64,000 bases of DNA from Streptomyces albogriseolus (GCA_014650475.1 BMVA01000023.1:1-64000), one strand, 5' to 3'. Shown: positions 17,934 to 27,058, counted from the stretch's first letter. Notes: generated by a model not told the origin, from the letters alone. Translations and numbers: made by a program.

Positions 17934-18380
17934 CTACTCGGGTGCGGTGACGCCGTGCAGGAGCGTGGCGGAGCCGTGACCGGTGACCGGCATGGAACCG
18001 ATCCCGACCACCGGCAGGAACTTCGTCGCGTAGGCGGCGGTGGTGTGCACGGTGAGCGTCTTGCCGTCCGCGGACACGCTCACCGTGCCGGTGGCGCCGA
18101 CAGAGTGGAGGTAGGCCTGCGCAGCGACGACAGCATCCTGTGGCTTGACGACGATGCTCTCGCCGCTGATGGCCGCGGTCGGGTCGATGGCCTGCCCGCC
18201 GGCCCGGGCGGCTTCCCCGGCGACGTGGTCGGCGCGCTCGGTGGCCCGCATCTTGCCGCCCCCGTCGACGGCCACGCCGATGATCCCGATCAGCACGACG
18301 ACGCAGACTGCAACGAACACGGTCACGCCCCCGCGGTCGTCCCACCGGTGCGCACGTGCGCTCACCCAGATCATGGTCAT
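17934..18380 (-). CDS. TadG-like pilus-assembly protein
   Basis: 148 residues from ATG 18380 (MTMIWVSARA); the start overlaps the stop of the upstream TadE-like gene by 4 bases. DDRGGVTVFVAVCVVVLIGI is the typical TadG/TadE N-terminal signal: a short basic cytoplasmic segment, then one TM. The remaining 100 residues are extracytoplasmic and beta-rich. Likely a minor pseudopilin-like component of the Tad pilus; the N-terminal part matches Flp-locus TadG proteins, but no VWA domain is present, so it is a short version. Confidence 0.8.
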   Translation of the reverse strand: MTMIWVSARAHRWDDRGGVTVFVAVCVVVLIGIIGVAVDGGGKMRATERADHVAGEAARAGGQAIDPTAAISGESIVVKPQDAVVAAQAYLHSVGATGTVSVSADGKTLTVHTTAAYATKFLPVVGIGSMPVTGHGSATLLHGVTAPE

Positions 18381-18841
18381 GAGGCCCGGCTCCGGAAGGC
18401 ATCGACAACCGACGTGGACGTGGACGTGAGGCTCTTGGACCCCGGCACCCCCGGAAGCAGCAGGTCGGACAGGTTCACGGTGCAGTTCACAGTCACCGTG
18501 ACGGTACCGACCTGCCCTACCGGCACGCTCAGGCCGCTGGTGTCGATGGTGACGCTGCTGGAGGCGCAGGCGATGCCCTGATCGTCCAGGGATTCCGCGG
18601 CCGCGGCCTGGGCTGCTGACTGTGCGGACGCGGCCGTGCGGTGGATGGACGCCTCCCGGGCGGCGTCCTCCGCGGCGGCGTCGATCTTCGCCTCGGAGGT
18701 CACCAGGCGGCCGCCCGCGATCGCCAGACACACGAACATGATCAGCGGCGGGACGACGATAGCCGCCTCGATGGCGACGCTGCCCTCATCGTCGCCTCGA
18801 CGCCGCAGCACGCGACCCAGCTTTGTTGACACCGATCTCAT
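18377..18841 (-). CDS. TadE-family pseudopilin-like protein
   Basis: 154 residues from ATG 18841 (MRSVSTKLGRV), overlapping the preceding TadE stop (ATGA). The RRGDDEGSVAIEAAIVVPPL motif has the conserved Glu after the prepilin-like cleavage region and leads into a TM segment. The outer domain is Ala/Ser/Val-rich with one possible Cys pair. TadE proteins are minor pilins of the tight-adherence pilus. Its own overlap with TadG-like 17934 shows coupled synthesis. Confidence 0.85.
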   Translation of the reverse strand: MRSVSTKLGRVLRRRGDDEGSVAIEAAIVVPPLIMFVCLAIAGGRLVTSEAKIDAAAEDAAREASIHRTAASAQSAAQAAAAESLDDQGIACASSSVTIDTSGLSVPVGQVGTVTVTVNCTVNLSDLLLPGVPGSKSLTSTSTSVVDAFRSRAS

Positions 18842-19260
18842 GGACCGGGCACCCACCTCTCAACCGGCCCGGAAGCCGACTGCGTGATGGTCAGCCCCTC
18901 AATCCCCGGGATCATGGACTGGGCGACGCCGCTGACCTGCACACGGACGCGTTCACCGTCGCTGCTGGCGCTCACGCTGACGAAGCGCAGGCTGTCCCCG
19001 GCGGTTCGGCCCAGGACCTGGCGGGCGCGGGCGGTGCCGTCGGCAGGTCCGGCCTGGTAGGTGCGTGCTGCAGTGACGCCTTCCCGGGCGGCGGTCAGGG
19101 CGATCTGCCGGGCGTAGTACCACAGGGAGGCCTGGATGACGGCGATCGCGGCGAGCAGCACGAACGGGTAGACGATGGCCATCTGGATTGACGCGTCCCC
19201 ACGGTCGTCAGCCCACCGACGCCCGCGCCACCAGACCGTCAGGCGGTCGTGTTCCAGCAT
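18838..19260 (-). CDS. TadE-family pseudopilin-like protein
   Basis: 140 residues from ATG 19260, coupled by a one-base TGATG junction to the upstream Flp-like gene. DDRGDASIQMAIVYPFVLLA is the TadE-type signal and TM; here the conserved Glu position is occupied by Gln, as in several actinobacterial members. The outer domain carries typical TadE helix-strand composition. Forms a pair with the next TadE-like gene. Confidence 0.85.
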   Translation of the reverse strand: MLEHDRLTVWWRGRRWADDRGDASIQMAIVYPFVLLAAIAVIQASLWYYARQIALTAAREGVTAARTYQAGPADGTARARQVLGRTAGDSLRFVSVSASSDGERVRVQVSGVAQSMIPGIEGLTITQSASGPVERWVPGP

Positions 19261-19475
19261 CAGATGCCGCTCAGGTTTCCGTTGTACTTGGCGATGACCA
19301 CGGCGATCGTCCCGGCGATCAACAGGGCGCCGGTGACCGCGGCGACCCAGATGATGACCGTCGTGATGCTGATGTCCCCCCGGTCCGGGCGCCGCTGCAC
19401 CTCGGTGAGGCATTCCTCCAGCCGCCGGGGCACAGCGAGCACGGCACGGCAGGCGCGGGTGACGGTGTACTTCAC
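19260..19475 (-). CDS. Flp-like pilin
   Basis: 71 residues from GTG 19475 (VKYTVTRACR), preferred because AAGGAG is 6 bases upstream. A basic N-terminal half is followed by GDISITTVIIWVAAVTGALL, a hydrophobic helix with the Flp-like Gly before the segment. This size and position between tadC and tadE match the major pilin of Streptomyces tad loci. Cleavage by a prepilin peptidase is expected, but no tadV is present in the window. Confidence 0.72.
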   Translation of the reverse strand: MKYTVTRACRAVLAVPRRLEECLTEVQRRPDRGDISITTVIIWVAAVTGALLIAGTIAVVIAKYNGNLSGI

Positions 19476-19532
19476 GAAATTCTCCTTGTCGGTCAGCAAG
19501 GTCAGTTCCGGGCCGGCCGGGCCAGCCGGGGG

Positions 19533-20420
19533 TCAGACGGTGAGCATGCGGATCACCGCGGGGAACGCCATGAGGAGCATGACCAGCACCGCCAGCAGTG
19601 CGCCCGGAGCGGTCATCTTCTCGCTGGCGGCGTTCGCCTCCGCGGCCTGATCAGCGAGCAGTTCGGCGCTGAGCGCGGCGGTCCGTGCCCGCAGCGCCTT
19701 GTAGACGGCGGCGCCGTCGGTAGCGGAGCCGCGCATGATGTCGGCGACGTCATCCAGGGCGGGCAGGTCGTACTCGGCGGCCAGCTCGGAAAGCGCCTGG
19801 TACGGCGGGATCTTCTCCAGCCGGGCCCGGCGCAGCGCGCCCTGCAGATAGACGAAGGGCCAGCCCTGTCCGACCGCGGCCGCCTTCTCCAGGGCTTCGG
19901 CGGGGCCGGCGTCCGCGGCCCGCTTGAGGGCGACCAGGTCCAGGTAGGCGACCAGAGCGTGGGCGAACTCCTGCCGGGCCCGCTTGGCCTGGTCGCGCAC
20001 GGCCAGGTCAGGGGTGATGAACAGCAAGGCGGCGACGGCGAGTCCGACGACGGCCGGCACGTAGAAGGGCAGCGAGATGCCCGCCACGATCCACGGGATC
20101 GTCACCAGCACGGGGCACAGCAGCCCGAGCGCGGCGAGCGCGGTCTTCTTCAGCATGAACTGGCCCGGGCCCTGGCCGAGCAGGGCCAGATTGGTGACGG
20201 GCACGCGCACGCCGGGCAGGCGCTCGAGGCGGGCGAGCAGCCACCGCCCCCACACCTCGTCCCGGTCCAGGTCCTGCTCGGCGGACACGGGCACGCTGCC
20301 CGGAGCCGTGCGCTGCAGGGCAGGTGCCAGGGCGGGCTGCGGGCGCAGCATCTCCCGCATCAGCAGAGCAGCACCTGCGCCGACCGTTCCGCCGGTCAGC
20401 ACGACAGGCAGAAGGTTCAC
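19533..20420 (-). CDS. tadC: TadC-like type II secretion F-family membrane protein
   Basis: 295 residues from GTG 20420, overlapping the tadB stop (GTGA). TM pairs near the N-terminus, at about 95-135 and at the C-terminus flank a cytoplasmic T2SSF domain (ARQEFAHALVAYLDLVALKR; ATDGAAVYKALRARTAALSA). With TadB it forms the inner-membrane platform that couples the TadA motor to pilin polymerisation. Confidence 0.87.
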   Translation of the reverse strand: MNLLPVVLTGGTVGAGAALLMREMLRPQPALAPALQRTAPGSVPVSAEQDLDRDEVWGRWLLARLERLPGVRVPVTNLALLGQGPGQFMLKKTALAALGLLCPVLVTIPWIVAGISLPFYVPAVVGLAVAALLFITPDLAVRDQAKRARQEFAHALVAYLDLVALKRAADAGPAEALEKAAAVGQGWPFVYLQGALRRARLEKIPPYQALSELAAEYDLPALDDVADIMRGSATDGAAVYKALRARTAALSAELLADQAAEANAASEKMTAPGALLAVLVMLLMAFPAVIRMLTV

Positions 20421-21367
20421 GTGCTCACTCCTTCCTGCTCGCGCTCTACGGCTGGTGCACTGAGATCGGTGGTGGCCGGGGCGGGCAGCCGTACGGTGCT
20501 GGCCGCATCCGAGATGAGGAAGCGAGGGATGCGGCGGAAAGCTCCGAACTGCCGCATCAGCGCCAGCGTGGCGACGAACCCGGCGGTCAGGAAGGCGAGG
20601 ACCAGCTGGCCCAAAAGCGTGGAGTACGGGGCGGTGTAAGAGGGGACGAAGAAGCCGGCCATGACGATGCTCAGGGTGATGAGGGTCATCCACCGCACCG
20701 TGGTGCGCGGCTTGGCACGGTCCGCCTCGATGCTGCGCTTCTTGGCGACCTCGTCGCGGACGCTGCCTGCCAGGTCCTCCAGGGCCTGCGCCAGACCTGG
20801 CCCGCGGTCGCCCGCCGACAGGATGAGCGCGGCCACCACCTTGTCGCCGGTGACGTCGCCAAGCTCATCCCCGAAAGCGCGCAGGGCGTCCTCGGGACGC
20901 CAGCCCAGCCGCAGCCGGTCGGACAGATTGGCGATCTGAGCAGCGAGTTCGTCCGGCATGCCCTGCCGACTGGTGACCATCGCCTGCTCCAGGCCCATGC
21001 CCAGACGCAGCAGGCCCGCCAGCCGGCCGGTCCACTCACTCAGGGCTTCCAGCTGGCCGATGCGTTCCGCCGCGATCTGCCCAGGGGTGACCAGCCACGG
21101 CACACCGATCACGGCCGCTCCGAGCAAGACCCCCGCGACGAAGTTCCCCGAGGCCAGCCACACCACGGCGAACACGCTGGCCGCAGCGACGGACAGGGCC
21201 CGCCGCCGCATCCGGACGTCCGCCGTCTGGTCCGGGCCGCGCCGGGCCAGCATCCGCTGCCACCAAGGCGCTCGGCGCGGCGCCGACGTGCCCACGATCC
21301 CGGCGACGACGCCGACCAGCCCGCCAACGACGGCCATCCCGCTCAGCAGCCCCCACAGCAGGATCAC
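20417..21367 (-). CDS. tadB: TadB-like type II secretion F-family membrane protein
   Basis: 316 residues from GTG 21367 (GTGA overlap with the tadA stop). N-terminal TM, a second hydrophobic pair at about 60-90, a T2SSF domain with GRLAGLLRLGMGLEQAM and DKVVAALILSAGDRGPGLAQ, then two C-terminal TM helices. Inner-membrane platform of the Tad apparatus. Confidence 0.87.
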   Translation of the reverse strand: MILLWGLLSGMAVVGGLVGVVAGIVGTSAPRRAPWWQRMLARRGPDQTADVRMRRRALSVAAASVFAVVWLASGNFVAGVLLGAAVIGVPWLVTPGQIAAERIGQLEALSEWTGRLAGLLRLGMGLEQAMVTSRQGMPDELAAQIANLSDRLRLGWRPEDALRAFGDELGDVTGDKVVAALILSAGDRGPGLAQALEDLAGSVRDEVAKKRSIEADRAKPRTTVRWMTLITLSIVMAGFFVPSYTAPYSTLLGQLVLAFLTAGFVATLALMRQFGAFRRIPRFLISDAASTVRLPAPATTDLSAPAVEREQEGVST

Positions 21368-22854
21368 TGGACGCCTCCGACCTTCAGCGGCAGCGGCGCC
21401 GGCCAGGCCCCATAGGGCTGCTGCAGCAGGCTGGAGTCGAAACCGACACGGCGCAGATCGTCGATGCAGCCCGGATTCATCCGCGGCACCGCCCGCAGCT
21501 CACCGAACTCCACACCGGGGGAGAACACCTCGTTGGTGGCCGGGCGGCCGGACTCTCCGATGCCGGTCAGCTCCAGGACGTGGGAGACGTAGCGGTGGCG
21601 GCGGCCGCCGATCCGTGTCTCGTCCGTCATGTCGACGTACACGATGAAGTCCAGGCCGTTGGCGGTCTGCCGATAGGCCAGCTGCTCGGACAGATTGCCC
21701 TGAGCCAGCGCATACAGCTCCGCGATCCGGTCGAAGATGATGTCCGGGCGCCGGGCGTGGATCGTGCACAGGTTCCCGCCGGCACCGTTGGTCAGCGCTT
21801 GCATCATCGCCACGACCTCCGGGCCGCGGACTTCGCCGACCACGATCCGCTCCAGCGATATCCGCAGCGCCGGATGCATCAGGTCCAGCAGCGTCACCTC
21901 GCCGGCACCGCGCCCGGTGAGGTCTTTCTCCCCGTTGGACTCCCGTCCGATCAGGGAGACAACCTGCTTGTGGTAGCCGCCTGCGTGGCAGAACAGCTCG
22001 TCCTCGGTCTGGATGGTCGCGAACCGCGTCTCTGGGTCGAACTCCTTGAGCATCGCCCGCAGCAGTGTCGTCTTCCCGGCCTTCTGCTTGCCCGCGATCA
22101 TGATGTTCTTCTCCGCGCGCACGCACGCGCCGAGGAACTCGCGAAGGATGGGGTCGATGGTGCCCAGCTGCACGAGGTCGTCCAGATCGGCGTGGGAGAC
22201 GCGGTGCCGGCGGATGACCGCATACGTCATCGGGCCCAGCCCCGTGATGGCCTGCAGCCGCGACCCGTCAAGCAACGACAGGGCGAGGGTGGGGTTGGCG
22301 GTGGAGATGGTCCGCTCCTGGTGCCCGGACCCCCGGGCCAGCTCCCTGAGCAGTTCGAGCAGCTCTTCTTCGGAGTCCGCGATCGGTCCGACCATGCGGC
22401 GTTCCCCGTCGCCGTAGTCCAGCCACACCTCGCCCGGACCCTGGATGATGATGTCCTCGACCCGCTCATCGTCCAGATACGGCTGCAGCCGCCCCGCCCG
22501 GTACAGCAGGTCGTAGACGGCACGACGCAGCGCCTCGTCCTGCTGCGGACTCATCGCCGCGGCATCCGACCACACCGCGACAGCCTCAGTGATCCAGTCC
22601 AGACAGCGCTGCTCCTCGCTGGCCCCGTCCATGTCCGGGGCCGTTTTCAGTAGTTGCTCGCGCTGCTTGGCGACCTGAGAGGCGATGTGCCGGGCGACCT
22701 TGTAGTCCACCGTGACCTGAGGCACCGCACCGAGCACCCCGGCGCTCGCGGCAGTTCCGGCCGCAGTGTCCTCCGCCTGGCGGCTTGAGAGCTTGGGGGG
22801 CCGGCCGGGCGGCGGCATCACGGTCGGGTCGGCGTGCAGGGGCCTACCGCGCAT
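21364..22854 (-). CDS. tadA: TadA/CpaF-like secretion ATPase
   Basis: 496 residues. Walker A GKQKAGKT at 255-262 (within IMIAGKQKAGKTTLLRAM), Asp box-like TIQTEDELF, Walker B region LERIVVGEVRGPEVVAMMQA, and His box NLCTIHARRP, all diagnostic of the CpaF/VirB11 family. The N-terminal domain has the DERVEDIIIQGPGEVWLDYG segment. It is the cytoplasmic motor driving Tad pilus extension. Start ATG 22854 overlaps the end of the TadZ-like gene by 11 bases. Confidence 0.95.
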   Translation of the reverse strand: MRGRPLHADPTVMPPPGRPPKLSSRQAEDTAAGTAASAGVLGAVPQVTVDYKVARHIASQVAKQREQLLKTAPDMDGASEEQRCLDWITEAVAVWSDAAAMSPQQDEALRRAVYDLLYRAGRLQPYLDDERVEDIIIQGPGEVWLDYGDGERRMVGPIADSEEELLELLRELARGSGHQERTISTANPTLALSLLDGSRLQAITGLGPMTYAVIRRHRVSHADLDDLVQLGTIDPILREFLGACVRAEKNIMIAGKQKAGKTTLLRAMLKEFDPETRFATIQTEDELFCHAGGYHKQVVSLIGRESNGEKDLTGRGAGEVTLLDLMHPALRISLERIVVGEVRGPEVVAMMQALTNGAGGNLCTIHARRPDIIFDRIAELYALAQGNLSEQLAYRQTANGLDFIVYVDMTDETRIGGRRHRYVSHVLELTGIGESGRPATNEVFSPGVEFGELRAVPRMNPGCIDDLRRVGFDSSLLQQPYGAWPAPLPLKVGGVQ

Positions 22855-23671
22855 GGGACACCTCCGCGCCCCTCACCGGCGCGCTGGGCGGACCGAGACG
22901 GGCACGGCGGACGGCCGCCCGCTGCGCCAGCAGGGTGCTCGCGGTGCGGGCAGCCTTCATCAGCGCGGATTTGGTGAAGTGGCGGGGCTGTTCGACCCCG
23001 TCGGACAGCACGCGGGCCTCCTTCGGCGCGAACGGCAGGGTCGCCACCACCGGAACCTGCAAGACCCGCTGCACCTCACCCGCGGGGTAGGGACCCTCGT
23101 TGACGACCAGGAGGCCCACGTTGCCGACACGCTCTTCCAACTCGCCGACCCGGCCCTGCGCAGCCTGCAGGCAGCGCAGCGTGTTACGGACGACCACCAG
23201 GACGATGTCGGCCTGCCCGGCCAGGACACCAGATGGGCCGGTCGCACCACGGCGGCCGAGGTCGACCAGGACGTCGTGACCGTGGTCGGCATCAATGCCG
23301 CGGAACATCGTGGCCAGACCCTTCCAGACCGAACTGAGGCTCGCCGCCTGGGCGGGATCGGTGATCCCGGGCAGCAGCAACCGGTCACGAGGCGACTCGG
23401 CCTTGCCGTCCTCGCTGCTCAAGTCGATCAGCTGCCGCCAGAACGCCTCACCAAACTCGCCCTTGCGGGCCGCCACCGAAAGATTGCGCAGCCCGTACCG
23501 GTCCCCAAGCGTGCCCTGCAGCAGACCGTGCAAGACCGCCCCGCCATCGGGGTCGCACTCGGCCAGAATCATCCGACGGCCCGGTTCCAACGGCCAGGAC
23601 AGCAACAGAGCGAGGGCACTGGTGGTCACCCCAGGGGCGCCGCTGCACCCGGCCAGCGCGATCACACCCAT
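22844..23671 (-). CDS. TadZ/CpaE-like P-loop protein
   Basis: 275 residues from ATG 23671 (MGVIALAGCSGAPGVTTSAL). The first strand and P-loop GCSGAPGVTT, a deviant ParA/MinD-like motif lacking the signature Lys, and the AECDPDGG and DVLVDLGRRG blocks identify a CpaE/TadZ protein, which positions Tad pili at the cell pole or membrane. The TGATG junction couples it to the upstream SAF-domain gene. Confidence 0.82.
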   Translation of the reverse strand: MGVIALAGCSGAPGVTTSALALLLSWPLEPGRRMILAECDPDGGAVLHGLLQGTLGDRYGLRNLSVAARKGEFGEAFWRQLIDLSSEDGKAESPRDRLLLPGITDPAQAASLSSVWKGLATMFRGIDADHGHDVLVDLGRRGATGPSGVLAGQADIVLVVVRNTLRCLQAAQGRVGELEERVGNVGLLVVNEGPYPAGEVQRVLQVPVVATLPFAPKEARVLSDGVEQPRHFTKSALMKAARTASTLLAQRAAVRRARLGPPSAPVRGAEVSHAR

Positions 23672-24381
23672 CAGCTGTTCTCCGGAGAAACGAGGACCAG
23701 ACGCAGCGCGTCGGCCGACACCCACGCAGCGGCGGTCGGACCGGCCTCCGCGGCCGTGGCCACGTCGACCACCACCACTCCGGTTCCGGGGGCCGCCTTC
23801 GACGCCTTCACCACCCGGCCAGCGATGCTTTGCGGACCGGCCTTGCCGAGCTCCTGGCCCGGATCGGCCGCACCCTGGGCCAGCACGTGCACGAGCTGGA
23901 CCTTCTGCCCAGGCACCAGCGCGGTGGCCGGCACCTGCTCGGGCTTGAGACCGATCGGCACCAGCTGCTCCCCAACCTTCACCAGGGAGTCCTTCGTGAC
24001 CTGAGACGGACTCAGCAGCGAGCCGGGCTGCAACTCGACCGCTGCGCGCTTACCCACCACCGATTCCACCTCGTCGGCGCGCACGGCCTTCACCGCCGGG
24101 TCCAGCGCCACCGAGGCCCTCCCAAGGTCCTGCTCAGTGAGAACCTGGCCAACCTCCACGTCACGTACCACCGTCACCACCTCAGTGCGGTCCCCGACCT
24201 GGAGCAGGAGAACGGCAACACCAGCACCACCGGCCGCGATCAGTGCCAGCGACAAGGCGATCACGCCCGGCCGCCGCCTGCGGGCGGACACCCGCGGAGG
24301 CGCAACGGGACCGGCGACCTGCGCTGACTGAGGGATTCCGCCAGAAGTGGGAGTAACAACGCGTTCCTTGATCTTGCTCAA
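23671..24381 (-). CDS. CpaB/RcpC-like SAF-domain protein
   Basis: 236 residues from TTG 24381, chosen because GGAAGGA lies 8 bases upstream; the start is not certain. Cytoplasmic basic N-terminus, one TM at about 35-55, then a SAF domain (VVTVVRDVEVGQVLTEQDLG; VVGKRAAVELQPGSLLSPSQ). CpaB/RcpC proteins act in the periplasmic or wall zone of Tad pilus assembly. Placed before the TadZ-like gene, as in other tad loci. Confidence 0.82.
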   Translation of the reverse strand: MSKIKERVVTPTSGGIPQSAQVAGPVAPPRVSARRRRPGVIALSLALIAAGGAGVAVLLLQVGDRTEVVTVVRDVEVGQVLTEQDLGRASVALDPAVKAVRADEVESVVGKRAAVELQPGSLLSPSQVTKDSLVKVGEQLVPIGLKPEQVPATALVPGQKVQLVHVLAQGAADPGQELGKAGPQSIAGRVVKASKAAPGTGVVVVDVATAAEAGPTAAAWVSADALRLVLVSPENS

Positions 24382-24404
24382 CGTTCCTGTCCTTCCGGCG
24401 CCGT

Positions 24405-25277
24405 CTACCTGACGACCTGCAACTCGCCCACGACCACCTGTGTGTCGGACTGACGGATCTCTTCGAGCTGCCCGCTCTGACCGCCGCCCTGCCAGTCGAT
24501 CGTCCACGTCGATGTCGCAGTCACGGAGTACCTGCCGCCCGGAGCATCCGCTGACGTCTTGACGTAGCGGTGTCCGCAGGTCGGCGACTCGGCCATGTCG
24601 GAGGAACCCTTGTAGGGCGTGCCCGGACCGACGCATGTCACAGAGGAACCGTCACCCATCTGCCAAACGATCTTCGAAACCTTCGCGATGGCCGTAACGG
24701 TCACGCCACCCGCTGAAGCGGACGCCGTGTTGGGCCCGTATGTTGTGGCACTCTGGTTCACCCACATCCACATCGGGACACCGACCGTGTATCTGCCCGC
24801 CACGCGGGGACTGGCGATGTCCGGCCCAAGCAGCGCCATCGAGTCAACGGCACGCTGCGCCAGAACAACAGGGGCGATCGTCTCCTGCTCGGGCGGCTCA
24901 GCGAGCCACACCATTCGGACGATCGTGTCTCCGTCGAGGCCTCCCCAGCCACACGTCTGCTCGTACACAGCTCCGTCGCCGGGTTCATGACCTTCCCAGG
25001 CCAAGCTGCCGGCGGGAGGCTGCGGATCTGCGAGCTCGTACTTGCAGACGTTCTTGTTGTCGGGGTCACTCTTGCCGGACGAATGACTCCCCTCGGTGTC
25101 GCCTGTGGCGCTGCCCGTCTGGCTCCCGCCGGGCTGTCCCGGGACTTCTACTTCGACCTCGCAGTTGTACAGGCCGCATTCGATGCCGCCTGGACCATCT
25201 TCTGCGTAGCTAGTGGCAGGGACGGACATCGACGCCAAGACGATGCCCGCAGCCATGCTGAGAGGCCGTCTCAGCAT
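24405..25277 (-). CDS. Secreted protein of the tad operon
   Basis: 290 residues from ATG 25277 with a signal peptide (MLRRPLSMAAGIVLASMSVP, cleavage near SYAED). The mature part is Cys-containing (CGLYNC, CGWGG, a later Cys pair) and beta-rich, ending in WTIDWQGGGQSGQLEEI. No family recognised, but similar proteins accompany tad genes in Streptomyces. Its start overlaps the lipoprotein gene by 7 bases. Probably a wall or surface component. Confidence 0.7.
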   Translation of the reverse strand: MLRRPLSMAAGIVLASMSVPATSYAEDGPGGIECGLYNCEVEVEVPGQPGGSQTGSATGDTEGSHSSGKSDPDNKNVCKYELADPQPPAGSLAWEGHEPGDGAVYEQTCGWGGLDGDTIVRMVWLAEPPEQETIAPVVLAQRAVDSMALLGPDIASPRVAGRYTVGVPMWMWVNQSATTYGPNTASASAGGVTVTAIAKVSKIVWQMGDGSSVTCVGPGTPYKGSSDMAESPTCGHRYVKTSADAPGGRYSVTATSTWTIDWQGGGQSGQLEEIRQSDTQVVVGELQVVR

Positions 25278-25870
25278 GGTTTCCCCTGCGGTTCATCGCT
25301 GGTGACCCGCCATCCTTCCGGGTACTTCTCCACGGTGCTGAAGATCAGGTACTTCGTCAGGCGATTGGATGGGAGAGACACTGGCTCCTTCGTGTCAGCG
25401 TCGACAGTGCGCCAGCCGGAGATGTCCAGGCAACTGGAGACTGTCGCGTTCGGAACCCTGCCTGTGGCGTCGGCCTTCGTGACGCTCTGGTTGGTAAGGA
25501 CGACGTTGCCGATATAGATGCGGCCGCGGTCATGAGCGCGCTTGGCATCTGCCTTAGCGTTCTTCAGGGCGGCAGATGCCGCGAACTGGTCGAGGCGAGA
25601 GCTCTGACCGGTGGGGTCGGCGTAGAGCTTCTCCATTTCTTGCCAGTACGCCTGGTAGGTAGAGATGACTTGCTGCTTCACAGCGGCCTGTGGGTCGGCG
25701 GGAGCGGTCGTCTCTGGTGGGCGCGTAGGCGTAGGGGATTCCTCCGTCCGGTTCCTACTGTCATCCGACGAGCCGCATGCAGTCAGGGTGAGCGCCGCGC
25801 ACAGGCTGAGCAAGACGGTGGTTGGCTTGCGGGAGCGAATAACAACAGAAGCGTGCGCACGGTCTTTCAC
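25271..25870 (-). CDS. Lipoprotein, first gene of the tad segment
   Basis: 199 residues from GTG 25870, with GGGGAGG about 4 bases upstream. Signal with lipobox LTLTAC then GSSDDS, giving a lipidated Cys near 32. The mature part is a cystatin/NTF2-like alpha-beta fold (VISTYQAYWQEMEKLYADPT; GRIYIGNVVL). Function unknown; first of the tad genes after a 267-base gap, behind a candidate operator. Confidence 0.8.
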   Translation of the reverse strand: MKDRAHASVVIRSRKPTTVLLSLCAALTLTACGSSDDSRNRTEESPTPTRPPETTAPADPQAAVKQQVISTYQAYWQEMEKLYADPTGQSSRLDQFAASAALKNAKADAKRAHDRGRIYIGNVVLTNQSVTKADATGRVPNATVSSCLDISGWRTVDADTKEPVSLPSNRLTKYLIFSTVEKYPEGWRVTSDEPQGKPC

Positions 25871-25963
25871 AATGCCTCCCCGTCGTCACTGTGCGGCGCA
25901 GCCTGCGCCATTGCCTCGGCAGCAGGCCAGCCCGACAGCTCGGTCAAGCTGCAGCGATGCTTT

Positions 25964-25985
25964 TGCGTGATCGCAAGATTACGCA
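25964..25985. promoter_or_regulatory. Inverted-repeat operator candidate upstream of the tad segment
   Basis: TGCGTGATC (25964-25972), a 4-base spacer, and GATTACGCA (25977-25985) form a 9-4-9 palindrome with one mismatch. It is about 94 bases upstream of the lipoprotein start, in a locally AT-rich gap (25871-26137) that is the longest break in the minus-strand operon. Likely a regulator binding site and promoter region. Confidence 0.5.
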
Positions 25986-26137
25986 TATGCCAGTCAACTC
26001 CCAAGTCTGAAAAATAAGTTCACTCGACTATCTTGGGTGGTATTCGGTCACTTGAGGGACGGGTTGCGGCCCCGTTGCCGTGTGGCTTCGTTATCGCCTT
26101 TGCGCGATGCACCTGCAACTTCACGGCGGCGGTCATC

Positions 26138-27058
26138 TCACAGCTCGGTCCACGACCGCGGCTGAGCGTCGTTCAACGGTGTCCAGACTTCGCCGGTCGG
26201 CCCATGCATCTCGACGTCGTCCAATACCGCAGCTCCCAACGGCACGGTGCGGGCCATCGTCGCGATGAGTGGATGTTGGGCCACCATGGCCTGCAGGTCG
26301 CTGATCCGGTTGTGCAAAACCTGCCGGGAACCGCCGGTGAGGACGAACAGGAGTCGGGGGAAGACGGGATACCAGCGCAGCCAGGCGGGTCCGCGGAGGA
26401 TCGGCTGGCGTGATCGTTGCCGGCCTACGGTTTGAGGTTCGTAGGACCACAGGCGCGCGTAGCCGAGGAGTTTGGAGGCGAGGCGTTCACTGCTCATGGT
26501 GGTGCGGTCGACCTCGACGAAGGCTCGGAGTTTGGTCCGCTGCCCCGGGCCGGTAAGGGTGTAGTGCATCAGCGCGTCGGCGATGACCTTTTCTCCGTCG
26601 CCGAGGGAGTGGGACACCTCGGGTGTCCAGTCCAGAAAACCGTGCTCGTCGCCGCGCTCGCGAGCGTCGGCGACGAATGCCATGTGGGTGCGCAGCACCG
26701 TCAGCGTGTGGGGGGTCTTCAGCGAGGCGGCAGTGGTGGAGCTGATCGGGTACGGGGGCCGGCCCCGCAGGGCAGGGAAGTCCTTCACCATCCGGGCTCC
26801 GTCACTGGTCAGGTACCAGGCGCGCATCCCGCGGGAGCGGGGCAGCACCGTGTAGTCGACCAGGCCCTGGCGGCGCAGCTTGTTGAGCGGAGTGTTGACG
26901 GTCTGGCGTCTGGCAGTGGGGCGGAGCAGGGCCTGGAGTTGACCGGTGGTGGCCATGCGGTGCTGCCCCAGCGCGGTCAGAAGCTGGTTCGGGAGAGGTT
27001 CGACAGGGCTGGCGACATGAGCAGGAAGGGCGGGCGCGGTCTGGTCGGTGGTGGTCAC
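26138..27058 (-). CDS. Replication-relaxation family protein
   Basis: 306 residues from GTG 27058, overlapping the coupling ATPase stop by 4 bases. A winged-helix N-terminal domain (TTGQLQALLRPTARRQTVNT; LRRQGLVDYTVLPRSRG) leads into the Replic_Relax-type core (KTPHTLTVLRTHMAFVADAR; DALMHYTLTGPG; LRAFVEVDRTTMSSERLASK). Such proteins accompany T4SS-type conjugation genes in actinobacteria and Firmicutes and may help relaxosome or replication control. No canonical relaxase is present, so this is the nearest candidate for DNA processing. Confidence 0.8.
   Translation of the reverse strand: MTTTDQTAPALPAHVASPVEPLPNQLLTALGQHRMATTGQLQALLRPTARRQTVNTPLNKLRRQGLVDYTVLPRSRGMRAWYLTSDGARMVKDFPALRGRPPYPISSTTAASLKTPHTLTVLRTHMAFVADARERGDEHGFLDWTPEVSHSLGDGEKVIADALMHYTLTGPGQRTKLRAFVEVDRTTMSSERLASKLLGYARLWSYEPQTVGRQRSRQPILRGPAWLRWYPVFPRLLFVLTGGSRQVLHNRISDLQAMVAQHPLIATMARTVPLGAAVLDDVEMHGPTGEVWTPLNDAQPRSWTEL

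Noticed and set aside
19188-20639. Long plus-strand open frame across the Tad genes
   Set aside because: Shadow of tadC and tadE-like genes, Gly/Arg/Gln-rich and without motif.
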